From Roseburia sp. (lineage in GTDB: Bacteria; Bacillota_A; Clostridia; Lachnospirales; Lachnospiraceae): DNA of 20,719 nucleotides. Location: contig DXQT01000042.1 of assembly GCA_019411365.1 (NCBI GenBank), positions 1 to 20,719 of the forward strand, given 5' to 3'. The notes beneath the pieces were generated by a model. It was not told the DNA's origin. It worked only from the letters and a program-made list of their open reading frames with translations, and searched no databases. Positions within the stretch are counted from its first letter, which is position 1, and each line of letters begins with the position of its first letter. Positions 15,801 to 20,719 of the stretch are shown in pieces. Both the position numbers and the translations under genes were made by a program.

Positions 15801-16245
15801 TGCAGAAAATGGCGGTATGGTCAGAATCGATGTGTATCGTGTGAATGGAAAGTATTATTTTGTACCGGTGTATACGGCGGATGTGGTGAAGAAGGTGCTG
15901 CCGAATAGGGCTGCGACAGCACATAAGCCATATGGAGAATGGAAAGTTATGGAGGATAAGGACTTTTTATTCAGTTTGTATTCGAGGGATTTAATACATA
16001 TAAAGAGTAAAAAAGATATACCTATAAAAATGGTAAATGGTGGGATGGAGGGTATAAAAGAAACGTATGCATACTATATAGGCGCAGATATTTCGGCTGC
16101 TAATATACAAGGAATTGCACATGACAGCCGTTATAAGTTTAGAGGCTTAGGTATACAAAGTCTGGATGTGCTTGAAAAATGTCAGATAGATGTTTTAGGT
16201 CATGTTTCAGTAGTAAGAAGTGAAAAACGAATGGGGTTTTCTTGA
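12859..16245 (+). CDS. cas9: CRISPR-associated endonuclease Cas9, type II-C
   Basis: RNA-guided nuclease that cuts both strands of invading DNA using crRNA:tracrRNA. The 1128-aa product shows RuvC-I YRIGLDIGIASVGWAV (catalytic D12), the arginine-rich bridge helix (RRAARTTRRRLRRRKHR), RuvC-II INIELAREMSK (E536), the HNH domain YDIDHILPYS (D615, H616) with N639 in QENRQKG, and RuvC-III HHAMDAVVIA (H756, D759). All catalytic residues are present, so it should be active. Size and the absence of csn2/cas4 fit type II-C. I chose ATG12859 because AGGAG (12847-12851) lies 7 nt upstream; a longer in-frame start at 12823 has no ribosome site. The last 84 codons use ATA for 9 of 11 Ile, unlike the rest of the gene, hinting at a recombined PAM-interacting end. 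Confidence 0.96.
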   Translation: MDEKMDYRIGLDIGIASVGWAVLQNNSDDEPVRIVDLGVRIFDTAEIPKTGESLAGPRRAARTTRRRLRRRKHRLDRIKWLFENQGLINIDDFLKRYNMAGLPDVYQLRYEALDRKLTDEELAQVLLHIAKHRGFRSTRKAETAAKENGAVLKATDENQKRMQEKGYRTVGEMIYLDEAFRIGCSWSEKGYILTPRNKAENYQHTMLRAMLVEEVKEIFSSQRRLGNEKATEELEEKYLEIMTSQRSFDLGPGMQPDGKPSPYAMEGFSDRVGKCTFLGDQGELRGAKGTYTAEYFVALQKINHTKLVNQDGETRNFTEEERRALTLLLFTQKEVKYAAVRKKLGLPEDILFYNLNYKKAATKEEQQKENQNTEKAKFIGMPYYHDYKKCLEERVKYLTENEVRDLFDEIGMILTCYKNDDSRTERLAKLGLVPIEMEGLLAYTPTKFQHLSMKAMRNIIPFLEKGMTYDKACEEAGYDFKADSKGTKQKLLTGENVNQTINEITNPVVKRSVSQTVKVINAIIRTYGSPQAINIELAREMSKTFEERRKIKGDMEKRQKNNEDVKKQIQELGKLSPTGQDILKYRLWQEQQGICMYSGKTIPLEELFKPGYDIDHILPYSITFDDSFRNKVLVTSQENRQKGNRTPYEYMGNDEQRWNEFETRVKTTIRDYKKQQKLLKKHFSEEERSEFKERNLTDTKYITTVIYNMIRQNLEMAPLNRPEKKKQVRAVNGAITAYLRKRWGLPQKNRETDTHHAMDAVVIACCTDGMIQKISRYTKVRERCYSKGTEFVDAETGEIFRPEDYSRAEWDEIFGVHIPKPWETFRAELDVRMGDDPKGFLDTHSDVALELDYPEYIYENLRPIFVSRMPNHKVTGAAHADTIRSPRHFKDEGIVLTKTALTDLKLDKDGEIDGYYNPQSDLLLYEALKKQLLLYGNDAKKAFAQDFHKPKADGTEGPVVRKVKIQKKQTMGVFVDSGNGIAENGGMVRIDVYRVNGKYYFVPVYTADVVKKVLPNRAATAHKPYGEWKVMEDKDFLFSLYSRDLIHIKSKKDIPIKMVNGGMEGIKETYAYYIGADISAANIQGIAHDSRYKFRGLGIQSLDVLEKCQIDVLGHVSVVRSEKRMGFS

Positions 16246-16263
16246 TAAAAACATGGGGGATAA

Positions 16264-17169
16264 ATGGGATTTCGAAATATTAAGATAGACAGTCATGTAA
16301 AGCTGTCTATCAAAAATCAGCAGCTAAATATTGAAACAGACATAGCAAGACAGATTCCACTGGAGGATATCAACTGTATCATTATAGAAAATCAGACCGT
16401 AACTGTCTCAGCTTATTTACTTCAAAAAATGGCAGATATGGGAATCGCGGTTTATGTCTGTGATGAGAAACATCTTCCGAATGCAGTATTGCTTCCCATG
16501 GTAAGGCACAGTCGCCATTTTAAAATTCTGAAATATCAGATAGAGGCAGGAAAGCCCTTACAGAAAAGACTCTGGCAGCAGATCGTGGTTCAGAAAATAA
16601 GAAACCAGGCATTGTGTTTAGCCTACCTTGAACTGGATGGATCAGAAGAACTGATGAAAATGTGTAAAGAAGTCCAGTCAGGCGATCGAACACATGTGGA
16701 GGCGAAAGCAGCAGCTTTTTATTTTAAAAGTCTGTATGGATTAGGATTTTCACGCGGTAATGATCATATCATTAACGCGGCGTTAAATTATGGTTATGCT
16801 ATTGTAAGAGGTCTGATCGCCCGCTCCATTGTCTGTTATGGATTAGAACCTTCGATTGGAGTGTTCCATCATAGTGAGCTGAATAATTTTAATTTGGCGG
16901 ATGATATGATCGAGCCATTTCGTCCGTTAGTTGACCTGTATGTAGCCCAAAATTATGATATAGCAGAAATTGACAGCGATCTTACGCCAGAAAGAAAACG
17001 TGGTATTTTTGGTATTATAAATTATGATATGGATATGAAAGGAGAAAAACGTATTATCAGTAATTGTATTGATATGCTGGTGGCAAGTTACAGTAGTGCT
17101 TTGCAGGGAAAAAGATCAGATTTGGAGTTGCCGGAACTGATGCAATTACAGGTACATAGCTATGAATAG
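16264..17169 (+). CDS. cas1: CRISPR integrase Cas1, type II
   Basis: Metal-dependent integrase subunit that, with Cas2, inserts new spacers. The 301-aa product carries the three catalytic positions with the usual type II spacing: E146 in THVEAKAA, H202 in GVFHHSELN, and E217 in DMIEPFRPLVD. Length is typical of type II Cas1 (about 290-300 aa). GGGGGA lies 3-4 nt before the ATG, a short gap. It follows cas9 by 18 nt and its end overlaps cas2 by 8 nt, so the three cas genes form one transcription unit. Confidence 0.96.
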   Translation: MGFRNIKIDSHVKLSIKNQQLNIETDIARQIPLEDINCIIIENQTVTVSAYLLQKMADMGIAVYVCDEKHLPNAVLLPMVRHSRHFKILKYQIEAGKPLQKRLWQQIVVQKIRNQALCLAYLELDGSEELMKMCKEVQSGDRTHVEAKAAAFYFKSLYGLGFSRGNDHIINAALNYGYAIVRGLIARSIVCYGLEPSIGVFHHSELNNFNLADDMIEPFRPLVDLYVAQNYDIAEIDSDLTPERKRGIFGIINYDMDMKGEKRIISNCIDMLVASYSSALQGKRSDLELPELMQLQVHSYE

Positions 17170-17482
17170 GTTTATGAGAATGTTAGTATTTTTTGATCTG
17201 CCAGTAGTAACTGCAAAAGAGAAAAAGGATGCCACAAAATTTCGTAAGTTTTTATTGAAAGATGGCTACAATATGGTGCAGTGGTCTGTATATTCCAGGA
17301 TATGCAATGGTATGGATGCAGTTGCAATGCATAAACAGCGTTTAAAACAAAATCTGCCCTTAAAAGGATCAGTACGTGCGCTGGTTTTAACAGAAAAGCA
17401 GTATGAATCTATGGAAATTATGTTAGGAACGAAAACGTTCGATGACACCCCGGAATCAATAGAATTAATGGATGTTTTTTGA
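17162..17482 (+). CDS. cas2: CRISPR adaptation protein Cas2, type II
   Basis: Small partner of Cas1 that scaffolds spacer integration. The 106-aa product has the ferredoxin-like Cas2 start MRMLVFFDLP, with the conserved Asp of the first strand (D12), and ends within the usual 100-110 aa. ATG17162 lies inside the last codons of cas1, an 8-nt overlap with a weak upstream AGG, so translation is probably coupled to cas1. An in-frame ATG at 17174 is an alternative that keeps the core. No adaptation gene follows, and the array begins 99 nt later. Confidence 0.95.
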   Translation: MNRFMRMLVFFDLPVVTAKEKKDATKFRKFLLKDGYNMVQWSVYSRICNGMDAVAMHKQRLKQNLPLKGSVRALVLTEKQYESMEIMLGTKTFDDTPESIELMDVF

Positions 17483-17537
17483 AAAAAGAAGATTTTCGAT
17501 AGAATTTAACTTCCAAATTAAAGATTTTTTTTAGATG

Positions 17538-17572
17538 AAATCCCCACGAATCCCTGTAGTTCGTGGGGATTT
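17538..17572. repeat. Perfect 13-bp inverted repeat between cas2 and the array
   Basis: AAATCCCCACGAA (17538-17550) and TTCGTGGGGATTT (17560-17572) are exact inverted copies around a 9-nt loop, TCCCTGTAG. A run of T at 17524-17532 precedes it on the + strand, and neither strand has a T-tract after the stem, so it is not a canonical intrinsic terminator. It lies 9 nt from the last-transcribed repeat and should fold in any array transcript running toward cas2. It could stop, trim or stabilise that transcript. The rest of 17483-17581 is AT-rich with nothing else clear. Confidence 0.7.
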
Positions 17573-17581
17573 GTGCTCCCT

Positions 17582-20500
17582 ATTATACCATACCAAGTGA
17601 TAACAGGGAATTACAACCAAACCCGAGAAACGACGAGATATATTTATATTATACCATACCAAGTGATAACAGGGAATTACAACTATGAATTGGGATGGAG
17701 AGGTTGGAAATGAATTATACCATACCAAGTGATAACAGGGAATTACAACGATGTTGGATGCTGTGTCCTCAAGTAACTAATTATACCATACCAAGTGATA
17801 ACAGGGAATTACAACTGCATCTTCGTCCATTCCGGTCTTGATTTCATTATACCATACCAAGTGATAACAGGGAATTACAACTACAACATATCAGCAGAAA
17901 GAGCGTTCCTGATTATACCATACCAAGTGATAACAGGGAATTACAACGGACGAGGAAGGAAATGTGACCGATGAGATATTATACCATACCAAGTGATAAC
18001 AGGGAATTACAACCAAGCGGGTACACCATGATGTTTGGCAGTAATTATACCATACCAAGTGATAACAGGGAATTACAACCGATTAAGTACATTGAAAATA
18101 ATATGATCTATTATACCATACCAAGTGATAACAGGGAATTACAACGTAAGTCATTGTTATCGTGATGATGATAATATTATACCATACCAAGTGATAACAG
18201 GGAATTACAACGTCTTGCTGTACCCTCATTACCTCCCTTTAATTATACCATACCAAGTGATAACAGGGAATTACAACCGGGTTTATCCCGTTCCCGTTGG
18301 AGCGGTAATTATACCATACCAAGTGATAACAGGGAATTACAACTAACGAAGTGTTTGACACTACTCTTTCAGAATTATACCATACCAAGTGATAACAGGG
18401 AATTACAACTACTCATTTGTGATTTTATCATCACTTATATTATACCATACCAAGTGATAACAGGGAATTACAACTTACAAGGAGTTGAAAACGATATTGA
18501 AATTATTATACCATACCAAGTGATAACAGGGAATTACAACGCGGGCGTTCCATTCGGTCAACTTGATACTATTATACCATACCAAGTGATAACAGGGAAT
18601 TACAACAATAATTTTTTCTTTAGCTTCTTCTTCATTATTATACCATACCAAGTGATAACAGGGAATTACAACCTAACTGTGTCGTAACTCTTTAGTTCAC
18701 CGATTATACCATACCAAGTGATAACAGGGAATTACAACCCTGAACGGTGATGTAGTTCCGGTTCCAAAATTATACCATACCAAGTGATAACAGGGAATTA
18801 CAACGGAGAACGGTCGTTGTCCTGCAGGGCTACGATTATACCATACCAAGTGATAACAGGGAATTACAACGATCTGCACCTTCCTCTTTCCTTTTTCAAA
18901 ATTATACCATACCAAGTGATAACAGGGAATTACAACTAAAAAACGACACAAACGTAACAATAGTATATTATACCATACCAAGTGATAACAGGGAATTACA
19001 ACGCTCCTTGCGGCGGTGGCGGACTGGTGCATATTATACCATACCAAGTGATAACAGGGAATTACAACCCAACATATCCAGATAATGCTCTGGTTCATAT
19101 TATACCATACCAAGTGATAACAGGGAATTACAACGATAAAGAAGCTGTTGAAATTTTTTTAACAATTATACCATACCAAGTGATAACAGGGAATTACAAC
19201 AAGGTTTCGTCCTTTGTGTCTAATTTAACTATTATACCATACCAAGTGATAACAGGGAATTACAACTGGAAAAAACAGATACAGATTTTTTAAGTTATTA
19301 TACCATACCAAGTGATAACAGGGAATTACAACATCCAATGTGCCGTCCTGTGATATAACTCTATTATACCATACCAAGTGATAACAGGGAATTACAACTT
19401 TTAGAAATTAGATATCAAAACGCAGTAATTATACCATACCAAGTGATAACAGGGAATTACAACGACAGAGTGCAGATATTCCTACGAGCCTGTATTATAC
19501 CATACCAAGTGATAACAGGGAATTACAACAGCCTATTAGAAGCAAGTTCTCGTATCTTTATTATACCATACCAAGTGATAACAGGGAATTACAACTTAAT
19601 GATAGAGTATGAACAAAACGAATATATTATACCATACCAAGTGATAACAGGGAATTACAACAGTTTCCGGTGGTGTTGCTAGTGCATTATCATTATACCA
19701 TACCAAGTGATAACAGGGAATTACAACGCATCAATTATGAATGGTTTCATTATTAAAATTATACCATACCAAGTGATAACAGGGAATTACAACTTTAGCA
19801 GTACTTGTTTATAAGAATGCTAGATTATACCATACCAAGTGATAACAGGGAATTACAACCATCAAGAACTTACAGCCTTTATTCCGATGATTATACCATA
19901 CCAAGTGATAACAGGGAATTACAACGAATAGCACTTTCGTTTAAAAGTTTTTCTTATTATACCATACCAAGTGATAACAGGGAATTACAACCATGCAGAA
20001 TAAGAAAGATGCAGACAGCCTATTATACCATACCAAGTGATAACAGGGAATTACAACAAAGATGAGCGTGCGGAGGTGGCGGTGGATATTATACCATACC
20101 AAGTGATAACAGGGAATTACAACGCTACCCGAATTAACGGTGCCGGAATCTGTATTATACCATACCAAGTGATAACAGGGAATTACAACTTCCAGTAATT
20201 GCTGAGGTTACGGCGGTTAATTATACCATACCAAGTGATAACAGGGAATTACAACGTGAGTGGAATAATTCTTTAAAGGAATTAATTATACCATACCAAG
20301 TGATAACAGGGAATTACAACCATCTGTTGCATTACCTTTAATATATACAGATTATACCATACCAAGTGATAACAGGGAATTACAACTCTGGTTGCATGCA
20401 GGACGAAAGTTCATACATTATACCATACCAAGTGATAACAGGGAATTACAACATTATTGTCGGGGAGTCGTTATACTGATTAATTATACCATACCAAGTG

Positions 20501-20623
20501 ATAACAGGGAATTACAACGGATATTGATAGTAATAGTGTTGTACAAGGATTATACCATACCAAGTGATAACAGGGAATTACAACCAGTTACGCTAGATTA
20601 GAACTTTTAAAAATATTATACCA
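17582..20623 (-). promoter_or_regulatory. Extended -10 promoter element at the end of every repeat
   Basis: Read on the - strand, each of the 47 repeats ends TGGTATAAT, a perfect TGN extended -10 with consensus TATAAT. Starts would fall about 7 nt into the following spacer, giving short one-unit crRNA precursors. Repeat-embedded promoters of this kind are established for the Neisseria meningitidis II-C array. No good -35 is in the repeat at 17 nt (TTCCCT), but an extended -10 can work without one. Confidence 0.7.
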
Positions 20624-20650
20624 TACCAAGTGATAACAGGGAATTACAAC
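17582..20650 (-). CRISPR. Type II-C CRISPR array, 47 repeats and 46 spacers
   Basis: A 36-nt direct repeat (on the + strand ATTATACCATAC...GGAATTACAAC) occurs 47 times from 17582 to 20650, every copy identical as far as I can read. Spacers are 30 nt except three of 29 nt (18410-18438, 19399-19427, 20256-20284), for 46 in all. I place transcription on the - strand because the repeat then begins GTTGTAATTCCC, the usual type II crRNA form, and pairs with the tracrRNA anti-repeat. Neither terminal repeat is degenerate, so polarity of acquisition is not shown by the repeats. No two spacers look identical, and I saw no spacer matching another part of this window. Several spacers are open in at least one frame, as expected for phage gene fragments. 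Confidence 0.98.
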
Positions 20651-20719
20651 TAAACATCTTTCAACACGGGAGTTTGACACATTGAAATCCAAAAAAGTAC
20701 CACAAAGCCTTGAAATAGG
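20651..20719 (-). other. Right flank of the array, probable leader end, cut by the window edge
   Basis: These 69 nt lie upstream of the first transcribed repeat if the array is read on the - strand, the usual place of the leader where new spacers enter. No coding frame, promoter or match to the array is visible. On the - strand it ends GAAAGATGTTTA against the first repeat. Its role is inferred from orientation only. Confidence 0.4.

Noticed and set aside
17538..17572. Hairpin as an intrinsic terminator for cas2 or the array
   Set aside because: No T-tract follows the stem on either strand; kept only as an inverted repeat.
17846..17888. Spacer 5 begins with TACAAC, the same six bases that end the repeat
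   Set aside because: Six bases can match by chance; no other spacer shows such slippage.
18997..20087. Spacers 22 and 38 share a GC-rich GGTGGCGG core, suggesting duplicate targeting
   Set aside because: The shared stretch is short and low in complexity, and the rest of the two spacers differs.
17531..20601. Open frames on both strands across the array encoding repetitive peptides with a 22-residue period
   Set aside because: Artefact: the repeat plus spacer unit is 66 nt, a multiple of three, so stop-free repeats give tandem peptides. No ribosome sites and clear CRISPR structure.
1..20719. Second copy of the tRNA-Trp 3' end as an attachment site
   Set aside because: I searched by eye for the T-arm and acceptor sequence and found none in the window.

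Overview
The window suggests a low-to-moderate GC Gram-positive bacterium of class Clostridia, probably Lachnospiraceae-like. This is inferred from AT-rich intergenic DNA, strong AGGAG/GGGGG ribosome binding sites, canonical TTGAAA-17-TATAAT promoters, frequent ATA/TTA/AGA codons and a tRNA-Trp without an encoded CCA. Species cannot be fixed from the sequence. The window is almost entirely antiphage defence: two systems back to back, all genes on the + strand.

Region 1 (1-261): the 3' part of a tRNA-Trp(CCA) gene, its strong intrinsic terminator, and a consensus promoter (168-196) that starts the first defence operon.

Region 2 (262-12559): an eight-gene, tightly spaced operon that I read as a DNA phosphorothioation system of the SspABCD-SspE type. 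It contains an ATP-pyrophosphatase/PAPS-reductase-like sulfur transferase with a zinc ribbon and a fused two-cluster ferredoxin (SspD-like), a DUF4007 protein (SspB-like), a large P-loop ATPase (SspC-like), a cysteine desulfurase (SspA-like) and a DUF262+DUF1524/HNH nuclease with the DGQQR motif (SspE-like). The last three genes are a 50-residue protein, a DndD-like SMC/Rad50-type ATPase and a 172-residue helical protein. These three are not part of the minimal SspABCD-E set and may be a second effector module. The modification enzymes would put sulfur into the DNA backbone from cysteine; SspE and perhaps the DndD-like module would attack invading DNA.

Region 3 (12560-17482): a complete type II-C CRISPR-Cas locus. 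A tracrRNA gene with its own consensus promoter and a UUCG-capped terminator precedes cas9 (1128 aa, all RuvC and HNH catalytic residues visible), cas1 and cas2. There is no csn2 or cas4.

Region 4 (17483-20719): a 35-nt perfect hairpin, then a 47-repeat CRISPR array (36-nt repeats that look identical, 46 spacers of 30 or 29 nt) and 69 nt of flank that is probably the leader end. Repeat orientation and tracrRNA complementarity say the crRNAs are read from the - strand, toward cas2. Every repeat ends, on that strand, in an extended -10 promoter element (TGGTATAAT), so each crRNA unit can probably be transcribed on its own, as described for Neisseria II-C arrays.
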